Source: Terriglobia bacterium
GTDB lineage: Bacteria; Acidobacteriota; UBA6911
Assembly (NCBI GenBank): GCA_020072565.1
Contig: JAIQGI010000001.1
Coordinates: 124,001 to 188,000 of the forward strand
Length of the DNA: 64,000 bases
Reading direction: 5' to 3'
The stretch's first letter is position 1; each line of letters begins with the position of its first letter. This document shows positions 19,358-30,319 of this stretch, piece by piece. A program made the position numbers and the translations under genes. Below the pieces are notes generated by a model, which searched no databases, was not told where the DNA came from, and was given only the letters and a program-made list of their open reading frames with translations.

Positions 19358-20311
19358 TCAGGAATACAGAAAACAGGCGACTTTGCCGGTCGCAGTCGAC
19401 TGAAGCGCCGGGCATTCCTGTCTGCACCTTGCGAACGCTTTCGGGCAGCGCGGATGAAAAGCGCATCCGGGCGGTGGCGCGGCTGGAGAAGGGAGGTCAC
19501 CGGACAAGACCGGTCTCGAACTCCCGCGCTCGGGATCCAGCTTCGGCATGCTCTCGAGCAGGGCTCGGCTGTAAGGATGTCGGGGTTCGCGGAAAAATGC
19601 CTCTGCCGGGGCCTCTTCGACGATCCGGCCCAGGTACATGACGGCCACGCGCGAGCACAGGTATTGAACAACGGAGAGCGCGTGCGAGATCAGAATCAGG
19701 GTGAGGCCGAAACGTTGCCGCAGGTCCGCAAGCAGGTTCAGAATCTGGGCCTGCACGGAGGCATCCAAAGCCGAGACCGGCTCATCGGCGACTAGAAGCC
19801 GGGGCTTGAGGGTGAGTGCCCTGGCGATGGCGACCCGCTGCTGCTGTCCACCGCTCAGCTCCCTGGGATACCGGTCGATAACGCTGTCGTCAAGCGCGAC
19901 ATCGATGAGCAGCTCCCGCACCCTCTCTTTGCGGCTGATCTCCCCTTTCAGGCCATGAACCTCGAAAGGCTCCGCCAGGATCTCACCTACCTTCATGCGG
20001 GGATCGAAAGAGGCAAGGGGGTCCTGGAAGATCATCTGAAACTCCCGGCGACGGGTGCGCAGTTCGACTGGCGCAAGGCGGCTCAGATCACAGCCGTCGA
20101 AGCAGATGGTGCCCGCGGCATGTTCCTGCAGAAGCAGAGCGCAGCGGGCGAGGGTGGTCTTTCCGCATCCGGATTCTCCTACCAAGCCGAGCGTATCGCC
20201 CTGCTCCACCAGTAGATCGACGCCGGCAAGGGCGTGAACGGCGCTGCCGCCGTGGAACAAGCCGGTCCCAAAGCTCACCTGGAGCCCTCGAATCTCAAGA
20301 ATGGGTGCCAT
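19358..20311 (-). CDS. Oligopeptide/dipeptide ABC transporter ATPase, OppF/DppF-like
   Basis: A 317-residue ATPase. Walker A 'GESGCGKTT', signature 'LSGGQQQRVAIARAL', Walker B 'LLVADEPVSALD', and the C-terminal oligopeptide-type extension with 'HPYSRALLESMPKLDPERG' and the Cys-bearing 'GCAFHPRCPKAFARC' (residues about 283-297). In the dipeptide family this Cys-rich tail can hold an iron-sulfur cluster. It is downstream of the OppD-like gene, separated by a 134-base repeat-bearing spacer. No permease or binding-protein genes are beside the pair. Confidence 0.9.
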   Translation of the reverse strand: MAPILEIRGLQVSFGTGLFHGGSAVHALAGVDLLVEQGDTLGLVGESGCGKTTLARCALLLQEHAAGTICFDGCDLSRLAPVELRTRRREFQMIFQDPLASFDPRMKVGEILAEPFEVHGLKGEISRKERVRELLIDVALDDSVIDRYPRELSGGQQQRVAIARALTLKPRLLVADEPVSALDASVQAQILNLLADLRQRFGLTLILISHALSVVQYLCSRVAVMYLGRIVEEAPAEAFFREPRHPYSRALLESMPKLDPERGSSRPVLSGDLPSPAAPPPGCAFHPRCPKAFARCRQECPALQSTATGKVACFLYS

Positions 20312-20325
20312 AAGCGATTTTTAAG

Positions 20326-20437
20326 AATCTCCACGCAGAGGGCGCAGAAATCGCAGAGAAAAACAGCAGCACCAAAGCAAAGGCTGCCACTGGGAGAACT
20401 GAAAATCGGTTTACCTGCGTTCTCTGCGCGTTCCTCG
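20326..20437. repeat. GCAGAG-rich intergenic repeat with reverse half
   Basis: The spacer between the two oligopeptide ATPase genes has a stuttering run, CGCAGAGGGCGCAGAAATCG and on, at 20334-20360, and a reversed counterpart GTTCTCTGCGCGTTCCTC at 20419-20436. A sister copy lies at 50889-50914 with TCTCTGCGATG at 50959-50969. The words recur, imperfectly, in other spacers. Confidence 0.6.
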
Positions 20438-20445
20438 TTGAGGTC

Positions 20446-21417
20446 TCAACCCTGGGTCAACTTGATGCATGCCGCCCAGTGCTCGCCGGAAAGAACTACG
20501 GGCGATGGCACGCTCCGGGAACAGGCTGCATCCGCCCTCGGACAGCGCGGGGCAAAAGAGCATCCGGGTAACTCCTGTCCGCCCGCGGGTGGTGAACCGG
20601 CAATGGCGGCCAGCGGTCGCCGATCCCAACGGTGATGCAGGTCCGCCTGGCACTCGATCAGAGCTTTCGTGTACGGGTGCGCCGGTGTCCGAAAGACATC
20701 CTGCGCTCTGCCGGACTCCACCAGGCGACCATGGTACATGACCGCCACGCGTTCCGATAGTTCGGAAACCAGAGCCAGGTCGTGACTGATCAGCAGCAGC
20801 GCCAGGCCGTAGCGATGCTTCATGCCGCCCAGGAGTTCCAGGATCTGGGCCTGAATGCTCGGATCCAACGCGCTGGTGGGCTCGTCGGCGATCAGCAGGC
20901 TCGGCCGGTTGCAGACCGCGATTGCGATGGCGACTCGCTGGCACATGCCGCCGGACAGCTCGAACGGATATCGGCGCAGATAAAACCGCGGGTCAGGGAT
21001 TCCGGCTTCAGTGAGCAGCGCGGCCGCTCTTTCCCTCGCTCCCCTTGTGCTCAGCGATTGATGAGCGCGCAACGCCTCCATCAGTTGGGACCCGACGGTC
21101 AAGACCGGGTTCAGCGCGCCGCGGGCGTCCTGGAAGACCATGCCGATCCTTCCGCCGCGCACTTGCCTCCGGGAGCTCCGGTCCTTGAAGGAAAGCGGCG
21201 CACCCTGAAAACGGATTTCTCCCGTATCCATGCGCGCATCGCTGTCCAGCAGGCCGAGTAGTGCCAGCGCGACGGTGGATTTGCCGCTCCCGGTTTCACC
21301 GACCAGGGCGAGCGCTTCTCCCGGCGCCAGCTCGCAGGAAAAATCGCGCACAGCGCGGATCGGCCCTGATGCGGTGAGGTAGGATACAGAGAGTCTTTCG
21401 ACTTCGAGTAGGGGCAT
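20446..21417 (-). CDS. Oligopeptide/dipeptide ABC transporter ATPase, OppD/DppD-like
   Basis: A 323-residue ATPase, the upstream partner of the OppF-like gene. Walker A 'GETGSGKST', signature 'LSGGMCQRVAIAIAV' (Met-Cys where Gln-Gln is common), Walker B 'LLIADEPTSALD', H-loop 'LISHDLAL', and a C-terminal extension with 'HPYTKALIECQADLHHRWDR' then 'GCSFAPRCPRADAAC'. Together the two would power uptake of peptides, nickel or similar solutes through permeases encoded elsewhere. Confidence 0.9.
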   Translation of the reverse strand: MPLLEVERLSVSYLTASGPIRAVRDFSCELAPGEALALVGETGSGKSTVALALLGLLDSDARMDTGEIRFQGAPLSFKDRSSRRQVRGGRIGMVFQDARGALNPVLTVGSQLMEALRAHQSLSTRGARERAAALLTEAGIPDPRFYLRRYPFELSGGMCQRVAIAIAVCNRPSLLIADEPTSALDPSIQAQILELLGGMKHRYGLALLLISHDLALVSELSERVAVMYHGRLVESGRAQDVFRTPAHPYTKALIECQADLHHRWDRRPLAAIAGSPPAGGQELPGCSFAPRCPRADAACSRSVPSPVVLSGEHWAACIKLTQG

Positions 21418-21441
21418 ATCGATTTTGAGTCTTGGATTGCG

Positions 21442-21484
21442 GATTTTGGATTTGGTGCGTCAATCCAATATCCGAAATCCAAAA

Positions 21485-21486
<2 letters not shown>
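21442..21486. repeat. 12-bp perfect inverted repeat (GATTTTGGATTT)
   Basis: Arms 21442-21453 and 21475-21486 with a 21-base loop, between the oligopeptide ATPase gene and enolase, touching the enolase stop codon. The arm word GATTTTGGAT recurs at 13937 and in the larger palindrome at 35629-35734. Confidence 0.8.
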
Positions 21487-22867
<1,381 letters not shown>

Positions 22868-22948
22868 TCAGCAGCCGCGCACAGCACGAAATTCACGGAA
22901 AAGATTCTTCGAGTTTTGGAGGATTATCGCGATTTCGCGGCACTGAAA

Positions 22949-22977
22949 TTGACAGTAGCCAGGGGCTATGCTAGTTT
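22949..22977 (+). promoter_or_regulatory. Candidate promoter for STAS gene
   Basis: A perfect TTGACA (22949-22954), a 17-base spacer and a weak -10 TAGTTT (22972-22977), 26 bases ahead of the STAS protein start. Confidence 0.4.
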
Positions 22978-23002
22978 CTGGTCTCATCTGCCGGAGGTTT
23001 TC

Positions 23003-23356
23003 ATGAAGCTATCATCCCGGTTAGCGGATGAGGTTACGATTCTTGACGTGGAGGGGAAGATCCTTCTCGGCGAGGGCGACCTTCAGATCAGGCAAGCCGT
23101 TGACGAAATGCTGGCACAGGGGCGGAGGAATTTCCTTCTGAACCTGGCCAAGGTTCCCTACATCGACAGCGCCGGTTTAGGGCAGATCATCCGATGTTTC
23201 ACGGCCATCCGGAAGGCGGGTGGCTCATTCAAACTGCTGTCGCCGAACACAAAGGTAGTCGATCTCCTTACCGTCACCAAACTGGTCAACGTCTTTGACT
23301 GGTACAATGACGAGGCCGGCGCCTTGAGCAGCTTCGTGTCCAAATCGGCTTCATGA
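23003..23356 (+). CDS. STAS-domain anti-sigma factor antagonist
   Basis: A 117-residue single STAS domain, the size of SpoIIAA/RsbV-type antagonists that release a sigma factor by binding its anti-sigma kinase. The core 'LNLAKVPYIDSAGLGQIIRCF' has the serine (in DSAG) that the partner kinase phosphorylates. ATG 23003 follows GGAGG. No anti-sigma kinase or sigma factor gene is adjacent, so the partner lies elsewhere. A secreted protein of unknown function follows 18 bases later. Confidence 0.88.
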   Translation: MKLSSRLADEVTILDVEGKILLGEGDLQIRQAVDEMLAQGRRNFLLNLAKVPYIDSAGLGQIIRCFTAIRKAGGSFKLLSPNTKVVDLLTVTKLVNVFDWYNDEAGALSSFVSKSAS

Positions 23357-23374
23357 AGCACTTCGGTATCCGTC

Positions 23375-24532
23375 GTGTTTAGTTTGATCCACCAGATGTT
23401 CGGTAATAGAACACGTCTCTTCGGTAGGGCCTGGATGGCAGCTGTTTTCACCTGGATGGCCGCCTGCCTCTGCCCGCTCTTTCTCGCTCCCGTGGTGTCA
23501 GCCCAGGTGTGGGACGACAGCATCGTGGCGAAGCATGTGCGCATCCGCATCCCCGTCGAGCGCCAGTGGCTCGGCCGGGAGACCATCAGCGACCTGGAGC
23601 GCTGCTGGGAGTATGTCGATAGCGCCACCGGCGGCAAGCTGCCGAGCCGGGTTTTGATCGTGATCAACTGGCAGGGCGCGCTGGCGACGGTGGACGCCCA
23701 GCATGCCACCGTTACCCTCGGCATGGGCGATCCTGCCTCGGCCAGGGACTCCAACGGCTTCCTGCTCCACGGCGCGGCGCGCGAACTGGCCCGCATGGCC
23801 TTGATCAATCTGTCCGGCAGCGGCGCTTCCAAGGAGGGAAACCGGTTCCTGCTGGAAGGAATGTCGGAGATGATTGCCCATGACTTCTCCAACACGGTCA
23901 AAAGGCTGGGAGCGGCATGGACGATCTGCTACTACCTGGACCGCATGAGTCCCCTCGGATTGGCGCTGCTGTCCACAAGGGCCGAGCTTTCGGGACCCGT
24001 CCATGATTTGCGCACTGCGGCTCCCGGCATCACTTTTCTCACCACCTGCCGTGAGCTCTATGGGCGGGAGCGCATGATGAAGCTTTTCGAGTCGCTCTCC
24101 AAGAAAGACCTGGAAGAAAGCCTGGCCGATTGTTTCAAGACTCCAGCCTCCAGCCTGGAAAAACAGTGGCTCGCGCGCGTGCGCGGCTACGATCCGGCCG
24201 ACGTCACCATCACCATGGAGGAAGAGGCGCCCGCGCTGGATCGAGCCACTTTTGTCCCTGATCCCGTCAGGGCAGGTGCGACATTGGGCATGCGGCTCTT
24301 CACGCGCGACGGAGCCAACGATCTCTCCCCGTCAGGAATCTTCGTTGTAGACGAATCGGTTGGCCAGGTGCTGCAAGGCCGCCAGGCCGATGCCGCCGGC
24401 GGCCGCTGCACTCAGTTCGAATTCCCGATTGATCCGGCGCGCCCGGAAGGACGATATCGGATCCGCGTAGTGGCGGTGGACGAAGGGGGGAACGTCCGCA
24501 ACTGGGAGGTATTCTACTCTGTTGCGCGCTAG
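23375..24532 (+). CDS. Secreted protein with degenerate peptidase-MA-like region
   Basis: A 385-residue exported protein. Residues about 19-43 form a signal peptide ending near 'VVSAQVWDD'. The middle contains 'LLHGAARELARMALINL' and 'FLLEGMSEMIAHDF', the layout of peptidase-MA-like proteins (HExxH helix, then a Glu helix), but the first motif reads HGAAR where HExxH would be expected, so catalysis is doubtful. The C-terminal 100 residues look like an Ig-like or 'DEGGNVRNWEVFYSVAR' beta domain. The GTG start at 23375 is uncertain; ATG 23396 is in frame. Confidence 0.7.
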   Translation: MFSLIHQMFGNRTRLFGRAWMAAVFTWMAACLCPLFLAPVVSAQVWDDSIVAKHVRIRIPVERQWLGRETISDLERCWEYVDSATGGKLPSRVLIVINWQGALATVDAQHATVTLGMGDPASARDSNGFLLHGAARELARMALINLSGSGASKEGNRFLLEGMSEMIAHDFSNTVKRLGAAWTICYYLDRMSPLGLALLSTRAELSGPVHDLRTAAPGITFLTTCRELYGRERMMKLFESLSKKDLEESLADCFKTPASSLEKQWLARVRGYDPADVTITMEEEAPALDRATFVPDPVRAGATLGMRLFTRDGANDLSPSGIFVVDESVGQVLQGRQADAAGGRCTQFEFPIDPARPEGRYRIRVVAVDEGGNVRNWEVFYSVAR

Positions 24533-24574
24533 ACACTCCGGAATGTGGCGGCAAGCTGCCACACTGCAAAGCAT

Positions 24575-25534
24575 CTATTTCTTTTTCATTTCGGTCACGC
24601 GGGCAATCGCTTCTTTCAGGCCGGGCGACGGATTGATGCCGCTGGCTTTCTGGTAGGCGCCCAACGCCTGATCCCACTTCTTCTGCTTTTCGTACAAAAA
24701 ACCCAGCCGCTGGTAAATGTCCGCATTGCGGGGCAGAAGGCTGAGCGCTTGATTGTAGGCTTTTTCCGCTTCAGGATAGTTGTTCAGAAACAGATAGGCT
24801 TCGCCGGTGTTGTAATACACGTAGGCGTCGTTCGGAGTGTATGTCCCGGCCTTGTGCAACAAGTCGATCGCCTGGCTGTACTGTTTGTTGGTGAGGGCTG
24901 CGACGCCCTGCCTGAAGTAGGTCTTGCCGAGAAATCCCGAGGTGATGGTTTCCCCGGGCTTCAGTGCCAGTGCCTTCTGCAGCATCTGAACGGCCTCATC
25001 CTGGCGATTCAGGTTGTAATAGGCGACTCCGAGTTGAGAAAAATCGACCCAATCGTTTTGCCTGATGCGGATGGCGCCCGTGAGGTCGTCGACTGCCTGG
25101 TCGTACTTCTGCTGCCGGTAGTAAACCGCCCCCCTCAGATGATGCAGGTCATAGAGGTCGGCAGGCTCTTTCGCAAACTGCTCCCCCTGGTTGAGGGTCT
25201 GGACGCAGTTATCGAGTCTATCGCTGTTGAAGTATGCTTGTGCGAGACCTCGATAGGTGGCGAAGGCTTTGGACTGGAGCTGGACGGCGCGGCCGAGTTC
25301 GGAGATGGCGAGAGCGTTGTTTTTCAGGTTCAAATAGCAGAGTCCGGCCAGGCGGTGCCCGGGCTCCCAGTCGGGATTCTTGTCCAGGTCCGGCTTCAAC
25401 TCCTGAATCGCCAAATCGAATTTTCCTTGATTGTAATAAGCGACGGCTTGCTTCCAATCCGCGACTGCCGGCAGCGCCATGAGCAAGGCGCACACCGTGA
25501 CTGCGAACCGGCCGACGAAATGCACGTGTCTCAT
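24575..25534 (-). CDS. Exported tetratricopeptide-repeat protein
   Basis: A 319-residue protein with a signal peptide ('VTVCALLMALPAVADWKQ') and at least seven TPR units, for example 'AVAYYNQGKFDLAIQELKPD', 'YYNTGEAYLFLNNYPEAEKA' and 'IYQRLGFLYEKQKKWDQALG'. TPRs are protein-binding scaffolds, here likely periplasmic. ATG 25534 matches the signal-peptide start; the frame extends to 25606. It lies downstream of the two-component genes on the same strand, 250 bases away, so a functional tie is possible but not shown. Confidence 0.85.
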   Translation of the reverse strand: MRHVHFVGRFAVTVCALLMALPAVADWKQAVAYYNQGKFDLAIQELKPDLDKNPDWEPGHRLAGLCYLNLKNNALAISELGRAVQLQSKAFATYRGLAQAYFNSDRLDNCVQTLNQGEQFAKEPADLYDLHHLRGAVYYRQQKYDQAVDDLTGAIRIRQNDWVDFSQLGVAYYNLNRQDEAVQMLQKALALKPGETITSGFLGKTYFRQGVAALTNKQYSQAIDLLHKAGTYTPNDAYVYYNTGEAYLFLNNYPEAEKAYNQALSLLPRNADIYQRLGFLYEKQKKWDQALGAYQKASGINPSPGLKEAIARVTEMKKK

Positions 25535-25784
25535 ACGCCATTTCCTTCTGCAAGAGCCTATCAGGTAACCATCATTACGGCACTGCCCTCTCTTTATTGA
25601 GTTCAAACGGCGCCCGCAAGTTTCAGCAGCACGCGATGGTTCGAACAGCCGATGCTAGAATGTATCCGCAACAATTCGGCAAGTCAAGGTACCACAACAA
25701 ATTGACGATTGGCGACGGACGAAGCGCGAAGAGGGAAACCGTCTTCGACAATCCTGGACCGCCGCATCCCGGAGGAAATGGTGC

Positions 25785-27158
25785 TCAGTGGGGGCGAATC
25801 CCAAGGCGTTTCAGCTTCTCGCTCAGCGTAGTCGGATTTACCGAGAGCAGTTCGGCGGCTTTCTTCTGATTCCAGTCCGTCTTTTCCAGCGCGGCCAGGA
25901 TCAATGTCCTTTCGAAATTTCCCACCCGCTCCTTGAGCGGAATGCTGTCTTCGAGATGGCCATCCGGACCCTGGGGCTGGACTGTACTGATATTCCTGGG
26001 GAACAGATCTGCCGTTAGGGTATCCCCTGGACAAAGAACGACGGCGCGCTCCATGGCGTTTTCGAGTTCCCGGACATTGCCGGGCCAGCCGTAATCGAGG
26101 AGAATCCTGATCGCTGTGGGGTCAAGAACACATGGCCCGCGGCCATTTTCATCGCAATATTTCTTGACGAAGTGGTCGGCGAGCAAAGGAATATCCTCGC
26201 TGCGTTCCCGCAGCGGTGGCAGCTTGATCACGATCACGTTGAGGCGGTAGTAGAGGTCGTCGCGAAATGTTCCGCCGGCCACCGCCGCCTGCAGATCACT
26301 GTTGGTGGCGGCAATAATGCGCACGTCAACCTTGATGTTCTCCAGCCCACCCAGCCGGCGGAACTCCCGCTCCTGAATCACGCGCAAGAGCTTGGCCTGC
26401 ATCTCGAGGGAGATGCTCGTGACCTCGTCGAGAAAGAAAGTCCCCCCGTCCGCCACTTCGAACAGGCCTTTTTTGGAGCTGGTAGCGCCCGTGTAGGCGC
26501 CGCGCACGTGGCCGAAGATCTCGCTCTCGAGCAGTTCGGAGGGGATGTTGCCGCAGTTGATGGCCACGAAAGGAGCATCGGCGCGGGTGCTTGCGGCATG
26601 GATGGCTTTGGCGACCAGCTCCTTGCCGGTTCCGCTCTCACCCTGAATCAGGACGGTGCTGCGCCGGGGCGCGACCTGCGCGATCAGGTCGAAGATCTGC
26701 TGCATCGCAGCACTCTTGCCGATGATGTTCCGATAGCTGAAGCGCTGTCGCAGCGAGTCTTTCAGCCTCTCGTTCTCATCGCGCAGGCGGCGCTGCTCGA
26801 TCGCATTCTTGATCACCAGCAGGATTTCGTCGTTCTTGAACGGTTTGGTGATGAAGTCGAAGGCTCCGAGCTTGGTGGCTTGGACGGCTTTTTCGATCGA
26901 TGCGAATGCGGTGAGGACTACGGTCTCCGGTGTGCCCTCGATCTTGCGGAACGATTCCAGCACCTGCAGGCCGTCGATGTCAGGCATCATCAGATCCAGC
27001 AGGACGACGCCATAATCTCCGCCCCGCACCATGTCCAGGGCCTGCGCACCGTTTTGCGCCAGATCGACGTCGTAGTTCTCCGCGCTCAGCAGCGTGGAAA
27101 GGACGTCGCGCACGACCTCCTCGTCATCGACGACCAGTATACGTCCCTTTTTGATCAT
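25785..27158 (-). CDS. Sigma-54-dependent response regulator (NtrC family)
   Basis: A 457-residue regulator. The receiver domain (1-125) has the acidic pair 'VVDDEE', the phospho-acceptor Asp55 in LLDLMMPD and Lys in ITKPFK. The AAA+ domain has Walker A 'GESGTGKE', the sigma-54 loop GAYTGA (Tyr in place of the commoner Phe), Walker B 'GGTFFLDEV' and 'RDDLYYRLNV'. A Fis-type helix-turn-helix ends it ('NQKKAAELLSVNPTTLSEKLKRLGI'). It overlaps the upstream histidine kinase gene by 4 bases, so the two form a pair; target promoters are unknown. Confidence 0.95.
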   Translation of the reverse strand: MIKKGRILVVDDEEVVRDVLSTLLSAENYDVDLAQNGAQALDMVRGGDYGVVLLDLMMPDIDGLQVLESFRKIEGTPETVVLTAFASIEKAVQATKLGAFDFITKPFKNDEILLVIKNAIEQRRLRDENERLKDSLRQRFSYRNIIGKSAAMQQIFDLIAQVAPRRSTVLIQGESGTGKELVAKAIHAASTRADAPFVAINCGNIPSELLESEIFGHVRGAYTGATSSKKGLFEVADGGTFFLDEVTSISLEMQAKLLRVIQEREFRRLGGLENIKVDVRIIAATNSDLQAAVAGGTFRDDLYYRLNVIVIKLPPLRERSEDIPLLADHFVKKYCDENGRGPCVLDPTAIRILLDYGWPGNVRELENAMERAVVLCPGDTLTADLFPRNISTVQPQGPDGHLEDSIPLKERVGNFERTLILAALEKTDWNQKKAAELLSVNPTTLSEKLKRLGIRPH

Positions 27159-29989
27159 TCCTGCAACGATTGCCGGGTGGGCAGCTTCAGCCTGAAATGA
27201 GTGCCTTTGGCCGGGGCGCTGTCGACGAAAATCCTCCCGCCATGCTCCTGAATGATCCCATAGGTAACGGCGAGGCCGAGCCCCGTGCCTTTGCCGGTGC
27301 TCTTGGTAGTGAAGAACGGGTCGTAGATTTTCCTGATGTTTTCAGCGGAGATGCCCGCGCCCGAATCACGGATGTCCACCACTACCATTGTATCATTTTT
27401 TGAAGTTTCGACCTTCAGCGATCCGCCGGAGGGCATGGCGTCTCTGGCATTGAGGAACAGGTTGACGAAAACCTGCTGCAGCTTGCCTGCGTTTCCATAA
27501 ACTCTCGGAATGGACTGGTCGGGGGAATATGTGATCTCGACGTGATTCTGCCTGAACTGGTGTTCCAGCAGAGAGAGGCTCTCCCCAATCAACTGGTTCA
27601 GATCCAGGTCCGTGTACTCGCTCCCGTTCATACGGGCAAAGTTCAGGAGCCCGTTGACGATCTCCGCCGCCCGGAAGGTCTGCTTCTCGATCTTTTCCAG
27701 GATCGGCTTGCGCACATCGTCGGCGGGAGTCTCCTTGAGCAGCATTTGCGCGTAGCTCGAAATGCCCGTAATCGGCGTGTTGACCTCGTGGGCGATGCCG
27801 GCGGCCAGCAGGCCGATGGAGCTCAATTTCTCTGCCTGCAGCAACTGATCCTCGAGCCGCATCTTGTCGGTGATATCGTCCATCACGATCAGGCAGCCGG
27901 AGTTCAGGTCCATCGCATCGAGCAGCGGGATAATGCTCATATTGACGATCAGCTTCTGGCCCTTGTGGGTTTGCAGGTACAGCTTGAAGATGTTGCCGGC
28001 CGACTTGACATTCCAGCCGGAAGTTCCGGTTACCCGCTGGATCGAGGCGACCACGTCTTTGCCCAGCAGGTTTTCCACACTGCTGCCGGCAATCCGGTTG
28101 CGGCCGATCTTGTAAAGCTCTTCAAATGCCCGGTTGCAGGAAGTGATCGTGCCTTTCAAGTCGAGCGCCAGGACGGCGATGTTGATGCTTTCGATGATGT
28201 TTTCCGTGTAGATCTTGAGTCGTTCGAGTTCCAGCGCTTTGGTTTCGATCGAGCGGTAGAGATTGGCGTTTTCAAGAGCTATGCTTGCATAGCCGGAGAG
28301 AGCATCCAGCAGATCGAGGTCCTCCGTGGAGAAATGCTGGTTGCGCGCGAGTTGCCCCAGGCCGATCACACCGATGCGCCGGCCGCGCAGTCTGAGATCC
28401 TGCAGGAAATGGAGTCCTTTCGAAGTCAGAGCGGGATGCGCACGGTGGAGGTGGTTGACACCTTGCGCTTGATCCGAAACGCTCGGCGGCCGATCCGCAC
28501 CGCCCAGGTCCGCCTCCTCCAGAAGCCAGGTTTCGGCCATGGGCACGTACAGTCCCAAGGCGTCCGCGACGCGATAGCGGCCGGGATTGACCGGATCCGC
28601 AAGAAACAAAACCACCTTGTCGATTTGAAAAGTCTTGGCTATCCGCTCGAGGATCCTCCGGGACAGACGCGGCAAACTCATTTCCGTGCTCAACGTCCGC
28701 GCGAAATCGAGGAGGCTGGCCCGATCATCAAACTGCTCTTTGTAAAAAATGCGATCCAGACGCGCCTGGATCGAGTTGCGAAGCGGGGCAAACATCATGG
28801 CGATCGCCAGAACGGCAATGCAGATGATCACGAAATCTGCGTCAGGCACGATCGACTGCAGCCACCTGCCCAGCACCAGAACAAAAACCAGATATAGGGC
28901 AAGCAGGAGCGAACTCGCCACCAGATAGGCGGCGCTGCGCCGCACGATGGCTTCGACGTCCAGCAACCGGTAGTGAAGAATCGCATAGGCGAACGACAAA
29001 GGAATCAGGCCCAGAAACAACTGAGAGGCGAGCATCGGGAAACTGGCGCGCACGGCGAACAGCGAAGGCAGCCCGTAAATCAGGACGAAAGGCACTGTGC
29101 CGGCAAGCGTACCATAGCTGACCCACTTCATCTGCTGGCCCGTAGTTAGATCCCGGGCTGCCATCTTGCGCCGCAGCAGAATAATCCCCCCGATAAGGAG
29201 ACCGGCGCACAGGTAGACGAGATGAACGCGGTCGAGAATCCCAAGCGAACGGGCATCGAGCGGCAGGCCCGCGTCTGCCAGATGGCCCGTCATCCAAAGC
29301 GCCTGAAGCACTCCCAGTGCGATCATCGGCGCGTAAAGAAGCGGCGCCCTCGTGTGAGCCGGTTTGGGATCGATCGGAAAACGCAGGCAGAAGTGGATGA
29401 AAAGCGCCGGAAGCAGCAGCCACGCAGATACCGAGAGAGCGTAGATGGACTGGTCGAACGCGCCCCATCTGGGCGTAAAGCTGTACAGGCAAAGAACAAA
29501 AGCAGTCAGGCAAAGCAGGTAAAAATGGAAGGCACGCGAGAGGTTGCTGCCGCGGATCATCACAAATATCCCGATGCCCAGATACAGGAAAGCCAGGGTC
29601 GTCCGAAGCCCATCCTTGGGTTGCAGGAAAGACCTGCCAGCCAGTTGCAGCCCTACTTCACGAGTGTCGGAACCGGACAGCAACCCGTAGAGGAGGGACC
29701 CGTGCGGCCCGACGCGGTATAACTCGTCAGAATATTCACCCAGGTTGGCAACAGCTTTGCCGTTCAAGGAAATCAGCAGATCCCCCTGCTTGATGCCGGC
29801 CGCCGCCGCCGGGCCATCCGGAGCCACTTCGGCTGCCCTTAATCCCGATTCCGACTCCACCCAAAATGCCCCGTCCGTAGCATCAATCCATGATGCCCGA
29901 TCGCGCAGGTTTAGAATACCGACCGTCACGACGACAAGCGTCAGAAGAGTCATCGCGACGGTCTTGAAAGGCACGGGGAACATGTTCAT
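27155..29989 (-). CDS. Membrane sensor histidine kinase with PDZ, GAF and PAS domains
   Basis: A roughly 944-residue kinase. Order: N-terminal helix, a PDZ-like domain ('APDGPAAAAGIKQGDLLISLNGKAV', about residues 50-105), about nine further transmembrane helices to about residue 390, a GAF-like domain (about 420-585), PAS (about 605-710), then the phospho-acceptor helix 'AAGIAHEVNTPITG' with His near 734 and an ATPase domain with 'NLFLNARDAM', 'DSGAGIS' and 'GTGLGLAV'. A PDZ module ahead of the membrane part is uncommon in kinases. The start is uncertain (ATG 29989, ATG 29983 or GTG 30073). It pairs with the sigma-54 regulator. Confidence 0.92.
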   Translation of the reverse strand: MNMFPVPFKTVAMTLLTLVVVTVGILNLRDRASWIDATDGAFWVESESGLRAAEVAPDGPAAAAGIKQGDLLISLNGKAVANLGEYSDELYRVGPHGSLLYGLLSGSDTREVGLQLAGRSFLQPKDGLRTTLAFLYLGIGIFVMIRGSNLSRAFHFYLLCLTAFVLCLYSFTPRWGAFDQSIYALSVSAWLLLPALFIHFCLRFPIDPKPAHTRAPLLYAPMIALGVLQALWMTGHLADAGLPLDARSLGILDRVHLVYLCAGLLIGGIILLRRKMAARDLTTGQQMKWVSYGTLAGTVPFVLIYGLPSLFAVRASFPMLASQLFLGLIPLSFAYAILHYRLLDVEAIVRRSAAYLVASSLLLALYLVFVLVLGRWLQSIVPDADFVIICIAVLAIAMMFAPLRNSIQARLDRIFYKEQFDDRASLLDFARTLSTEMSLPRLSRRILERIAKTFQIDKVVLFLADPVNPGRYRVADALGLYVPMAETWLLEEADLGGADRPPSVSDQAQGVNHLHRAHPALTSKGLHFLQDLRLRGRRIGVIGLGQLARNQHFSTEDLDLLDALSGYASIALENANLYRSIETKALELERLKIYTENIIESINIAVLALDLKGTITSCNRAFEELYKIGRNRIAGSSVENLLGKDVVASIQRVTGTSGWNVKSAGNIFKLYLQTHKGQKLIVNMSIIPLLDAMDLNSGCLIVMDDITDKMRLEDQLLQAEKLSSIGLLAAGIAHEVNTPITGISSYAQMLLKETPADDVRKPILEKIEKQTFRAAEIVNGLLNFARMNGSEYTDLDLNQLIGESLSLLEHQFRQNHVEITYSPDQSIPRVYGNAGKLQQVFVNLFLNARDAMPSGGSLKVETSKNDTMVVVDIRDSGAGISAENIRKIYDPFFTTKSTGKGTGLGLAVTYGIIQEHGGRIFVDSAPAKGTHFRLKLPTRQSLQE

Positions 29990-30319
29990 CTTGAACTCTG
30001 GTAACTGGGTAGACAGTCCAAGATAGCGACAAGCAATATTCATACCAAAATGCAACCGGGGATCCGTGCCCACAGTATCCGTAAATATTGAGCCCGCATA
30101 ACTTACCTGCGCGTGTGCTGCGGAGATCGAGATCTGTGGTGCTGAACCTTCAAGGGTTTGGATTCAAGTCCAACATCTTGGATGCCGGCATCCCCGTCTG
30201 GACAAGTATAAACGCTTCGTATAGTTGGCAGCAAGAGACTCGTGAGGCCGAAACGCTGGCACACAACTCCCGTGTCTTTCGAGTTTTTCCCTGAGTGTCG
30301 GGGTGTCGCTACTACGTTT

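Noticed and set aside
27542-28897. 451-residue frame opposite the histidine kinase gene
   Set aside because: Pattern-like acidic sequence from antisense reading; the minus-strand kinase is clearly the gene.
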